A stretch of 23,848 nt of DNA from Suillus spraguei (taxonomy: Eukaryota; Basidiomycota; Agaricomycetes; Boletales; Suillaceae): the NCBI GenBank assembly GCA_016800925.1, contig JABCPU010000850.1, forward strand, positions 1 to 23,848, in the 5' to 3' direction. Shown here piece by piece: positions 10,577-21,119 of the stretch (the first letter of the stretch is position 1; every line of letters starts with the position of its first letter). The notes under the pieces were generated by a model. That model searched no databases. It was not told where the DNA came from and saw only the letters and a list, made by a program, of their open reading frames with translations. The position numbers and the translations under genes were made by a program.

Positions 10577-11378
10577 CTAATCTAAACACAGTGAAGAGGA
10601 CTCCACTCCCCTGCCTCTCTTCAATCTCTGTAGCATGTCAGTGTACATCTTCACCTCTGCCATCTTCTCATGGATACCCTCATCTTGCTCCTCCATCAAT
10701 GCTACCAGGCGTGCTCGAATCATCTTAAGTCCCATCACTGATGGGCCTGATGAGTCATTTACCTCCTCAGGAAGAACCAAGCCATCATCCTCAACTCCAT
10801 TTACCATCCAATGCTGGTAGTGAACGACACAGGACCTCATGATCTGACCCCATTGCCATGGTTCATTCGGAATTTCGGTGTGTCCCATCCACCATGGAGT
10901 ATCATAGCTGGGAATAATCCGGGATGGATGTCCCGGAGCTGCGACATCATCAAACTGACAAGGTGGGATGAAAAGATGTGGTCTGGAACAGTGTTCCAGG
11001 TGAGCATGGGATACAATGTCAGGACATGAGCGACGGGGCTTGGAACAACAGAAACGATGTTCCTTGCAGCTGAGTACTGCAGGAGTGGCGTAACAAATGT
11101 CTGTTGGAAATCTCAGCATTGCCCAAAAAAGTCAGCCGGTCATCCGGTCATCAGTCACTTACATTGATTTCCCATTGCACCCCGGCTTTAAAGTACATGA
11201 TCCGGGCAGAAGAGGGAGGGTTGTTAGCAGCCTCCATCTGATATTGAGAGATACATGCGCGGATGCGCGATGCAGCCATATTCAAAGTACAAGAAATATC
11301 TTGAAGGTTCAGCTTCATGGGTTGCCAGTGATGTCCAGTATTTGGAGTGCCAGATGTGGATGCAGGAGTTTCAGGCAT
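10577..11378 (-). CDS. Hypothetical protein next to the KDZ transposase
   Basis: I do not recognise this gene. It starts at ATG 11378 with MPETPASTSGTPNTGHHWQP. The first exon runs to a consensus GTAAGT donor at 11162. The main downstream frame includes IIPSYDTPWWMGHTEIPNEP, WQWGQIMRSCVVHYQHWMVN and a C-terminal helical, charged segment (LVALMEEQDEGIHEKMAEVK). It ends at 10577. One in-frame acceptor (exon start 11062) would give a 100-bp intron, longer than the neighbours' introns, so the junction is uncertain. The gene is tandem with the KDZ transposase on the same strand, about 170 bp beyond its stop. Tryptophan-rich composition and reading-frame length suggest a real gene, but function is unknown. 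Confidence 0.5.
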
Positions 11379-11549
11379 GGCTAATGCAAGAGTGTGACGC
11401 TGGGAATGACACTGACAGATAGTAAAGAGCTGATGATATGAGTCACTGATGGATGGATTAGAAATTCAAACTCCGACATGGGCTGACCCGGACAATTCCC
11501 GGGACTCAATGTTTGGGTGTCAAATATGCGTTTCATCAGCAAAACAAAT

Positions 11550-14500
11550 TCATTCATGTGCACCATCGATCAACGAGGGCTGCAGGTCTTGAAATGCTGC
11601 CTGTGCATCCTGAGCTAGTAAGGAATACATTTGAGACTGCCTTCCGGCATAGCATGCATGACCCGGAAGTTGTTTCAACAATGATTCCTGCATCCGGGCA
11701 CCCCATGTGGTTGCCTTCCACAAGAAAAAGTTGCACGTCCAATCCATCTCTGATTGCACCAATGATATTTCTTCCATCCATCGATCCCGTAGTGCCTTTG
11801 CCCGAAGCCAATGAACTCGGTAAACTTGGGATGGGTCCTGTCAGCTCACCATGGAATATATCAAGCATGCCCGAACTCACATTCCTCATTCCACGAATTT
11901 TCTGGACCCTCCATGTCGACTTCCACTGACCAGAACCAAGCGAGGGACTCATTTCGCTGACCTCGGGCGTTTGGATCGCCGATGGCAGTGCTGATTTTGA
12001 GCTGCTCGCGAAGCAGGGGTTTGTATTTCTGAAGCTGGTCTGGCCCCGGCTCCAAGTTGTATCATTTGCTTCCTGGTTTTTGTATATATACTGGCATGTA
12101 GGATACTGCCTGCTGCACTGATGTCACCTGGGACCACGCTCGAGTTTTTAGGGCTTGAGATTTGCTGCCTAACTGTTGTTCGGAACAGGATAGCCTTGTT
12201 GCACAGTGAATGCGGAGATTGTGCAGGGCATCATTGGCCTGCCCTTCACGAAGGGACATCTCCAACGGAATCAGATCCTCTGCCATACAGCGTCTGCAAT
12301 GTTCAACCCCGAGGTTTGATTGCAATGGAATTATGGGAGCTCAGGGGAGTTTGTCCATGCATCAGATGTCTCGGTGAAATCCGCCGGGTCATCATCGATA
12401 TCGTCAAGAATATCTATGTTCAAGTCGTCAGGATGTCATCTGCATCAAATCCTCTCCCAGATGCGTAAGAGCAGACGAGTGAATTCATCTATCTGGCCTT
12501 GAATACGATCGCGTTGCCGGGCGATATCTAATCTCTGTGTCTCCGTCGATCGTCTTCCAATTCTGCGGACCTCGATGAGCAATGCAATTTGAGCCTCTTC
12601 AATTGCCAACCCAATGGATATCCATGTTGCCACAGATCTGTGAGAGGGTGCTGCATGACGGGCATTACCCGCTTCTAGTAGTCTAAGCTCGATCTCTTTT
12701 TGCTTGGTGCTTAAGTGAAAAATGAATGCGGAGCTCCACAGAGACAAAGAATGTTAACTTACCCTTCTTGATATTGATTTCATATAAATCCATCGCCGCA
12801 GGATCCCTGATTCTCTTGGACTGAGCGACCATCTCGCTGGCTAACCATTGTGTCTTTAAAATTGCCGGGTGCAGCTTCATCAAGTCTGTCGAAAGCCTTG
12901 CCACTTTCGGCGATGCCATTCTTCGCCAGCTTGTATTTCCGGCAAAGAGTCCTTTTCATGCGGATCATCTTGCAGAAATTGGAATCGTTCATCTGATAAT
13001 CAAGACATTCCTTTCGGTGCGGGGATGACATTCCCCGAGCGGCAGGGGAAATCAGGTTGAGACGCGCCCATAGGGTCTCCATGATCTCTCCATCAATCCG
13101 GCCAATGCCTTCAATAAAATTCGAAGCATATCGGACATAGCAACTGTCCTGATGTCCATGCACATGCCACAAACCGATTCCAGGAATGATGGTCAGTTCC
13201 GGTACCATGTCAAGGTATCGGCTTCGATCCACCCGAACACGAAAGTGCTTGTTGTATTGACAATTAATGTCATAGAAGGTGACAGCCCTGGTAATGCCTT
13301 CCATGTTGTGCTGGGCAGCCTCACAAAGGGCGTAGTCCATGTTCATTTGTCTGCAAATGATGCATGGTCAACTAGTGAATGTGAATGGCATGTTTGGCTT
13401 GCCTTTCCCCTTTCTGAAAATCAACCATCGAGTGAGGGACAAAGCACCCATGCCGGGCGCAGGCAACTCCCCCGATTCCTGTGGACTCGAGCTTGTGCCG
13501 CGCCGCATTTGCTTGATTGACCGCCCGGTGATTGTTGCAGCTCGATTTTTCCACCGTGTCAGCAGCCTCCGCAAGATGCATGTTATACCTGTCCTTTCCG
13601 ACCATGAATCCAAGCCCATCTGAAAGCCAAACTTCATCGAGGGGATTAATGGGATGCAGGTGTTCAGCTTTGAAATTTCCGTCCATCACAAATGACCGGG
13701 TGTATTTCCAGCTTGGAGTTCTTATCATCGCCGAGTTCACTTCGGTATTGAACATGACTCACTCATCAAGTGATTCATCCCCTGACAAAGATACATTAAT
13801 CCCAGGCTGAGGACATGCCGGGCAAAATAATGCAAGATCTCCTGCGTTCGGGATGTCAGAACGATGGCCATAGCCATGCCATTTCATGGTCTTCAACTGC
13901 CTCCACTGTCGAGCGACTCTCATGAGCTCTCTGTATCGATCCTTGCCACGGCCTGTGTCAACATCATGTCCTTTAGATGAAGCACAAATAGCATTACCGG
14001 AACAAGGTGTGGAAACATGCTCGAGGTCATTCGCCGGAGCTTACTGTAATAGTTCATTGCGGAGGTGCCGCATTCAAGGTTGTCCAATAGAAAATCATCC
14101 AGCACTCCGAAGGTAAACACGGTCTTCGGCCTGTTAAACGATGCAGGGAAAAATCCATGCCGAAACATTTGAATGTCCGGACTCATGGCATTTGGACAAT
14201 CGCAGCAGCGAACCTCGAGGCGGTGAACTCCGGACTTGTCAACGATGACCATGGTGTTTTCCTTCGGCTGGAACTCAGGTCCCGACACAGACGGAAGATC
14301 TTCGGGCTCAAGCTGGTCTTCAGGTTCATCTCCTTCGAACAAATCCCACCTATCTGTGAGCACCGGACATTGCTTGCCATCATGCCCGAGGTGTATGGTG
14401 AGTCCCACATGAGCGAGACAACTCCGCTCGAAGAATTGACCATTCCATTGACTGATCCAGTGGAAAGGATTGCAACGATGTTGACTCCTGCAACAGCCCG

Positions 14501-14975
14501 TGCAATAGAGAGGCTCGCCAAGACAATCTTGACATTTGTAGACCCCATCCTGGTGGCAGATGATGCATCTCCTGTCTTCTGGTGGAGCTTCTCGATCCAG
14601 GAGGTGATGCAGATATGATTCCTGCCTTGGCAGCCATTGCCTGAGGTAGTCATTTTGACTCTGCATTTTTTATATTGAGCTATAGTTTGAATGACACTCC
14701 AACATTTAACATGAACTTGCCATGGTTTTTGGGAGTTGCAATGGCTCAAATGAGCCTTGGTCTTGCTCGTAAGTATTGTCAGGAAAGTCATCCCAAGGAG
14801 GTGGTGCCTGAACAGGCTGAAGTGTTGGTGATTCTGGGGGAGAGTGAGGCATGGACCTGTAGGCTCGTCGTCTTGTGCTTGCAAGTGGGACCTTGACCCA
14901 AATCTTTCTACCCTTGCTGCCCCTTGCTTCTACCCTGTGGGATTTTTGCAATGGGGTGCATCTACCTATCTTCAT
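11550..14975 (-). pseudogene. KDZ (Kyakuja-Dileera-Zisupton) transposase, C-terminal part frameshifted
   Basis: This is a predicted DNA transposase with an RNase H-like fold that would cut and move its element in the nucleus. Exons read on the minus strand: 14721-14975 (basic Ser/Pro-rich N-terminus), 13998-14660, 13763-13941, 13403-13711, and from 13350 onward. Exon 2 has NDYLRQWLP and the CxC2 cysteine cluster (CIICHQDG, CQDC, CTGCC, then PFHWISQW). Core motifs are FVMDGNFKAEHL, YDINCQYNKHF, LWHVHGHQDSCYVRYASNF and IDGEIMETLWARLN. I infer that they carry the catalytic acidic residues. The C-terminal region shows REGQANDALHNLR, DPNARGQRN, YRVHWLRAKALRDRW and HACYAGRQSQM. At least nine one-base frame changes fall between 12044 and 12866, so this copy looks inactive unless the consensus is wrong. 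Introns at 14661-14720 and 13351-13402 appear to be GC-AG. Confidence 0.85.
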
Positions 14976-15212
14976 CTTATTTTATAATGCTAATGTTGCA
15001 AGCAAAGCATCTGCTCAGGTGGAATGAATTTTTATTACATTGTGGTGTCATACAGTCCTGCCGACTCATTACAAATTTATGTCCATTTATGGCTTCGGGA
15101 CCAATATAGCTCAATTAAGCTACTGTTAGGCTTTTGTCAAAGATCAACTTCTGTCAATTCGTTCATTCTTCCACCTTGCTTATCCTCAGCCCATTCTGCA
15201 ATTTGATTCACC
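14976..15212. promoter_or_regulatory. Divergent intergenic region between KDZ and the 15.2-kb gene
   Basis: The KDZ start codon (14975, minus) and the next plus-strand start (15213) face away from each other across 237 bp. The plus-strand side is pyrimidine-rich close to the start (ttcttccaccttgcttatcc) and the start context, caccATGGca, is favourable. The arrangement implies shared regulatory sequence. No specific factor site was recognised. Confidence 0.4.
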
Positions 15213-17073
15213 ATGGCAAGGACGGGTCATTCCACTCACTTGACTTCCGGCAGAAATAGGGCACGTCAACCACAGACACAGAAGCTCACGGAAAACGAAA
15301 TTTCGGAGTTGAAGAACTACCTTCCTGAGTGGACCGCGGCCAAAAGGGGTGAGAAGCGAGGGGTTTTCACTGCAATTGCCAGGGCAGCCAGGTTGTTTGC
15401 TCCTAAAGTCGACCAAGGACAATGGAAAAAGAGGAAGCAGGTGATGCGTCTTCGTTGTGTTGAAAAACTACAATTTTAACATCTTATTCTTCCATCAACT
15501 CTCAGATGTATAACACTTGGTTGTTCAACAACAAGAAAAGGAAGGAAAGGAAGGACATGATAAAGTATGGGAGGAAATGGACGCCTAGGATGGTGGTCTA
15601 CCAGCAGAAGCGCGAAGAGGTGCTAAAGAGGATTGAGGACGAGTCCGGGGCAAAGCCGGGAGATCCCAGTATGTTCAAACATTATCAGGGGGCTGTGAAG
15701 AGAGTCATGGCTGAATTGGACGACGACGAGTTGGAGAAGGCAAAAGAAACAGCGGAAGAATGGTCAAACAGCTTTCCTCCTCCGGAGATACAAGCAGAAG
15801 TTGCTCGTAAGAAGGGACCGGCATATATGGAGCACTTTTCGAAAGAGATGTGGAGGCAATGCGGGATGAGAGTTTTTGTGTTGTCAGCTTGGAAGAATGA
15901 ACAGGGAGAGGTTCTGTTCGGGATGTAAGTCAATTGTGTCCGTCATCGCCGATCTTGGATCTCAATATATGTGTGCAGGCATGATGATAATGAGGCATTA
16001 GGAGATGGGGACAGCTTCATGAAGACTAAGGACTGGGAGGACATTGAGCCAGTATGGCAGGAGTACGCCCAGGAACAGTTCGGTGAGTGTTTGAACTTTG
16101 GATGCAAGAATGAATTCGTTGATCATCACAATGATAGGTGCCGGGGCACAGGACGGAGGACGACAGGTCAAGGGAGGTCGCAAAAGAGTCAGAAAACCAG
16201 CTTTGGAACTCGACACAGATGGAAATGGGATGCCGTTGCTTCCAGACATCACGGAAACAAAACTTGAGGAGAAGAAAGCCATAGTCAGGGCGTTTCTTAC
16301 ATCGCACTACAGTGAGTCTTTCGTGGCAACATCTGAGATGTTGCTGAATGCGTGGACACAGGAATATGTTCCGGGAATGACAAGGCTGTCGTGCCATGGA
16401 GTGCCCTCGTACAAAGTCAGGATGACTTTGTGGCAAGGAAGTATCTTCCGGCGATATTGACCTGAAGGAGCCTTCGAAGTTGCAAAACTGGGACACAACG
16501 GCCTTGCTCAATTTCTGGTATGCTCAGCAGGAAACAGGAAAAGATTCAACATTTCTGTTCAAAGCATGGAAGAACAAGGATGGGGACATGGTACCATCTG
16601 TGGTATCCGGCAAGTCGCCATCGCATCTGACTCGTCAAGTGAGAATGCAGAAGAGTGGAACTCTCCGAAGGCCCCGGGATCCATCAACCGAAGCCGAGAG
16701 TGATACCGACAGTGAAACTCATGACAAGGAGGATGACATTGATGATGACTCGGCTGATGGTCGATCCCCACTGAAGAAACCCAGACAAATAGCACACCCA
16801 TCTTCAGCACCCAAGGAGACAGAAGTTCCATGTTCAATGCCGGAGCCTCGCCCGGCCAGGCCGGCCAAGGCAGGTGCACTTTTGACATCACGGATGGGCG
16901 ACCTCCTGGCCGGGATCACTGAGGAAGTGGAAGAGAGGAACGCATCGCCGGAACCAAGGAGTATACAGGGCAAGAAAGCTGTCATTGAACCATCCGCAAG
17001 GACCACCCGGAGTAAGTCTCAAAAGCCGGTAGAGAGTACACTTCGAGTAACCAGGGCAAGGGGAAGGAAATAA
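15213..17073 (+). CDS. Conserved-type hypothetical protein, five exons, one frameshift
   Basis: Function unknown. Exons: 15213-15440, 15506-15924, 15979-16082, 16138-16311 and 16362-17073, with GT-AG introns of 65, 54, 55 and 50 bp, about 545 codons in all. The N-terminus is basic (TSGRNRARQPQTQKLTENEI) with a helical, DNA-binding-like composition. Other landmarks are YNTWLFNNKKRKERKD, KKGPAYMEHFSKEMWRQCGM, RKPALELDTDG, the exon junction giving HYRICSGNDKAVVPWSALV, KYLP and LQNWDTTALLNFWYAQQE. The C-terminus is acidic, then basic with RTTRSKSQ-type motifs, as in nuclear proteins. One base appears missing near 16452, between KYLP and DLKEPSKL: without it the frame stops at once. From memory, this resembles multicopy proteins in mushroom genomes. 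It is divergently oriented from the KDZ gene. Confidence 0.7.
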
Positions 17074-17164
17074 TGTACATATACCAAACTGCCCCCATGT
17101 TTACCACATTTTCATCATTTGTCACACTTCTTAAAACACAGTGTCCCACTTCCAAAATGTTGAA

Positions 17165-17563
17165 TCCTAAGCACCGAGTTCCGGACGTATCCTGATCACC
17201 GAGTTCCGGACGACTCCCGATCACCGAGGTCCGGCACCCAAGTATCAATCATTGGTAGTTGGTATTAGAGATTAGGGTTTGTGCATCATCTAAAATACAT
17301 TGGAACTGTCATTGATATACATGAAAAATTCAGTGGTTCACATGATTTAAGTATGTGAATGAAAATCCAAATATCACGAAACCCGATCACCGAGTTCCGG
17401 ATGAATCCCAATCACCGAGCTCCGGACCCCGGGAATCAATAATTGGCTGTTGGAATGGGACAATTGGGTGTGTGCATCATCTAAAATCAATTGGAAATGT
17501 CATTGTTATACATAAAAATTCAGTGGTGAACATGATGTAAGTATGTGAATGAATATCCAAATA
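17165..17563. repeat. ~190-bp tandem duplication in a convergent intergenic region
   Basis: Two copies share atcaccgagttccgga, gtgcatcatctaaaat (17281 and 17472), a variable attcagtggt, and aagtatgtgaatgaa (17349 and 17539), giving a period of 190-191 bp. The start of each copy is dense in ccgag-tccgg motifs that match the core of the 78-bp satellite. The remainder is AT-rich. It lies between the convergent gene ends at 17073 and 17565. Confidence 0.75.
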
Positions 17564-17564
17564 T

Positions 17565-18580
17565 TTACATATGGGGTTGATCATCACACTTTTCAATGAG
17601 GGTATCTAATACAAGCAGCAATTCAGAGCTCATCTGTTTGGCCCTTTGCAACCTCCGGAGGTCCATATCAGCTCTTCTGAGTTTGTCGGATGTGTCAGCC
17701 CAAGCCACTCGGAATGGTCGGTCGGCCTCGAGGAGTTGATGTACGGTAGGCTCCGGAAGATGGCCATGACGCTGTTGGTAATGGTCCAGGCGATCCAGAA
17801 TTGATTCAACTTCAAGAAAATTAGCAGAATGATACATGATGAACAATTAAATACTCACATTCTGTTTGATCATATGACCCTAGGGGCATGAACTCCCTAA
17901 GCATGGCACGCAGGTCTTCATTGCTGAGTTCCGGTATGGGGGACTGACATTTAGGAGGTGTTGCATGTGCTTGGGACATCACATCAACAATAAAAATGAG
18001 ATTGTATGAGTGAACTCACCTGGAATTGCTATTCCTGGGATAGCCGGAGCATCAGTCTCAACATCAGCACATTCCGGTGCTTCATCACAATCAATAAGAT
18101 CATCATCAGGCCCTAGGTACAAGTCCGGATCGTTGAACAAAGGCAGTTCCTCAGGCTGAGCCGGGCATAAATGATCTGGATGGATTGAATGAACATCCAC
18201 AGTTGGACTATCTAAAGGTGAAGTGAGAAACCTACCAGAAACTGCATCCAAGACATCCGGAACACCTGATGACCCAGAATCATAGTCGATCTCATCATCC
18301 GGCCCAAGGTATACATCTTCACTTGGATCTAATAAATGTCCAGTCAATTGTAAGATAACTCAAAGCAACACATACCTGATGAAATCCGGGACTCAGTCTC
18401 ATCATCCGGCCCAAGGTATACATCATCCAGTGCATCTGGTCCATCTCCGGTCAATTGAGAGCTGTACTGAAAGCACAACATACCTAGTGAAATCCGGGAC
18501 TCGGTTGAATCATCCACATCCATTGAGTTGTATTCAGTGACCGGAGGTTCATAAAATCTGACTGCTGGTTGAGATCTCAT
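17565..18580 (-). CDS. Acidic repeat protein, six exons all joined by phase-1 introns
   Basis: Function unknown; the reading is complete and intact (253 residues). Exons on the minus strand: 18484-18580, 18376-18435, 18236-18328, 18020-18175, 17859-17969 and 17565-17809, with introns of 47-60 bp, every one in phase 1. Exons 2, 3 and 4 each contain a copy of D-(V/L)-YLGPDD-(E/D), an acidic repeat. Exons 1 and 2 also share ESRIS at their 3' ends, and DNA of the exon-intron unit repeats with a 107-bp period at 18291 and 18398. The C-terminal exon encodes a helical region (ESILDRLDHYQQRHGHLPEP, then LRRADMDLRRLQRAKQMSSE), a likely coiled coil. The acidic N-terminus with a helical C-terminus suggests an interaction or activation protein, but this is inference. 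It is divergent from the zinc-cluster gene. Confidence 0.75.
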
Positions 18581-18799
18581 GATGTCTGATCAACTGATCA
18601 AACTGATTGATAACTGATAACTTCGAAGTTCAACACATGGCTGGCAACGGCCGAAAGTTGAACCACGACCAAACAAAGACAAACAATCAACGCTTATCAA
18701 GATTGTCCTTCAATTGTCTGGTTTCTTTTGAAACTTCATCCAAGTGATCACAGATTTCAAACTTATCTCAAGCTTTTCACATCTTTCAAGTCAATCCAA
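18581..18799. promoter_or_regulatory. Divergent intergenic region, acidic-repeat gene / zinc-cluster gene
   Basis: A 219-bp spacer separates two start codons that face away from each other (18580 minus, 18800 plus). Near 18580 it has a cluster of tgatcaactgatcaaactga-type repeats, and near 18800 a pyrimidine-rich run. Shared control is likely from the arrangement alone. No known operator was recognised. Confidence 0.4.
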
Positions 18800-20936
18800 A
18801 TGTCTACTTCAGTTGAAACCTCTTTGGCCAGTCTCAAGGCAACCACTGCTCAGATTGTGGGCATCATCGCCGGGGCTCGGCTCATGCCTGCCGGCACTGG
18901 CCAAGCCCACCTTGCTCTGACAGCACAAGTCACTAATCTTGTGGTAAGTACCATTCATGTGTTAATTTTACTTTTGGTTTTTCTAAGATCTGGGTAGGCT
19001 GAGATTGTCCGGGAGCATGAGAAAGGGCCTTACATGCCCGGCATCATTGCATCCTGCTCCAAGGAGTTGATGAGAGTCAGGTCCATGACTCCCCGGGTGT
19101 GGCCCAACTGGCACAGCATCGGTCATGACGACCCCCGGGTGTTGAAACACTCCTGGCGCAGCAAGATTCGCGCCTGGGAGGCGTTAGGTGACCATTCAGG
19201 TGATCTCCCTGTCATGCCTAACCCTTCCATTGGCCCAATCACTGTGGACCTTCCCTCCCCACCCGTCATCGCCGGCAATGTCGCTGGTTCTTCCACCCAC
19301 GCCACCTCCGAGCTCCGGGACAAAGGAAAAGGTAAGGCGGTTGTTGCTGACCCAGAGCCGGAGGTGGAAGGGAGCAGGAAGAGGAAGTCCCCCATGATGT
19401 CCGGACACTCTTCCTCACCTCCGAAGTCGGCCAAGAAGGGTCGCAAGCGGGTCAAGGCAACTCGCCATGTCAAGCAGAATGTGCTTGTGGAGTCGGAAGA
19501 TGATGAAGACACAATTGTTCAGGTATGTCGTCCAGCTCATTGTTTTCATTCTCTCAATTTTCTGTAGCCTATTTCGAGTGGAGTGCCGGCGCTCAACGTT
19601 CCCCGGCCTTCCACAATTGGTGTAGGGACGCCTCATTCCCCTCGTTCACCACGTTCCCCAAAGAAGCAATTGTTTGGTCCTGCTTCAGTAAGTAATATTT
19701 AGTTGTCCGGCACTTGGAAAAATGCTTATATATCATCAGCTCATTGCCGGCAGTCCACCCAAGGTGATGGTGAGTCATGATTCTTTGTCCGGACCTCCCG
19801 CCTGTACTTACCCATTGTCAGGCCACCTCCGGCAGTCGTCCGGAGGTTGTCGAGACCCCCAGGCAATGTCCAGCACTCCGGCTGAGGAACCTGCAGTCAT
19901 GGATACAGGTGATATTCTCATTCCCGGCCCAGTGAGTACTCTAATGAATTCCAATGAGTCCATCAACTAATGGAACCCACAGAACAACCCCTGCCATTAT
20001 TGCACCCAGGAGAAGTGGCCCTGCGCCACTCGGTTGGACAGGAGGACCCGTGCCCCATGTTTGTCGTGCGTCCGCTGCGCCACCAAGAAGATCAAATGTG
20101 TCCCAGCATCCATGGGATCCCCGCCAAAACGTATTCGAGGGAAGTCAACCACCCGGCAGGCTCGCTCCAGGACACCTTCCAGAGCTCCCTCCAATGCGCC
20201 GGCTGCCTCGCAGTCCAAAGCCCGAACTCGCAGTCAATCTCGTGGCCCCTCCGGCACTCCAGCTGTCCCTGCTGTTACCACACCCAAGGCACAGTCCCGT
20301 GGGCGCAGCAAGACAATCACTGCCCCCAAGACACCTGCACCTGCATCAGCTTGTGAGTCACCCCAATTGTCTATGACCATCTGACCTTATCTTTCACTTA
20401 GCTATTCCGTCTTCAAGCGCCCCAGTGCCTCGTCCGGCACTCGATGTGCCCATGCCGGATCTCCATTCCATGGCAATTGCGATTCGGGATGGTGCCGCTC
20501 GAATTGCTCTTCTTGAGGCTCGTGTGGCGGAGCAGGATGGTAAGATTGATCCCTGCAACGCCTCCATGAGGGCCTTCGTCGCAAAGTCATGGACCGGCAC
20601 CCTTCATTTCCACTTCCCGACTCTCCTGTCAATGCAACCTTTTTGCTTGATCAATCCGTCCCCCTGGCCATCTCACCCCTCCCATCTGCACTTGCTCCCC
20701 TCATTGACTTGGATATGGCAGGAATGGAGCCTCCATCTCCGAAAGTCCAGCCTGCATCTATCATTGAGGGTCTCATATTTGAGCTGAGCCAGATTCAGCC
20801 TGAGGGTCCACAAACGTCCGGCGAACTTGTGGACCCAGATGATCCGGGCAACCTTGTCCCAGAATATGATTCTGATGATATGGATGTTGAGGTGAAGGTT
20901 GAACCCTCTGCTGATGAGGGTGAAATGGCTACATAA
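18800..20936 (+). CDS. Zinc-cluster (Zn2Cys6-like) nuclear protein, multi-exon
   Basis: Probable nuclear DNA-binding or chromatin protein; target unknown. Exons: 18800-18943, 18998-19522, 19568-19687, a micro-exon from 19754 (10 or 16 nt), 19822-19931, 19983-20352 and 20402-20936. The first two exons form a helical domain (QIVGIIAGARLMPAGTGQAH and ELMRVRSMTPRVWPNWHSIG). Then come basic nuclear-localisation-like runs (SRKRKS, KKGRKRVK) and an acidic patch (ESEDDED). The sixth exon opens with a cysteine cluster spaced C-x2-C-x6-C-x14-C-x2-C-x6-C, plus one extra Cys, followed by a Ser/Arg/Pro-rich tail. The last exon has a helical segment (ARIALLEARVAEQDG) and an acidic end (EYDSDDMDVEVKVE). Near 20550 the frame changes: either one base is missing or there is a 47-bp GTAAGA...AAG intron at 20540-20586. 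The cysteine spacing fits fungal zinc clusters, but regulatory function is unproven. Confidence 0.65.
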
Positions 20937-21119
20937 TTGTAGGTTCATAGATGTATATACAATGTTTGAATGAATGTCAGTGCTGGATGCCAAGTCCTGA
21001 CATCCGGAACTGGACAATGGAGATTCACAATTGATATTTCGCGACTTCCGGATATCCAGCTACCTGAACACAACACACAATTTAAACAATTTGAAACATC
21101 TCTGTCGAGTTACCTTGTG

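Noticed and set aside
14157..14618. 153-codon plus-strand open frame
   Set aside because: It is antisense to the cysteine-cluster exon of the KDZ gene, whose motifs and introns are clear.
20540..20590. Definite frameshift in the zinc-cluster gene
   Set aside because: A 47-bp GTAAGA...AAG intron would also restore the frame, so the break cannot be claimed. The skipped piece does look coding in another frame, which keeps both options open.
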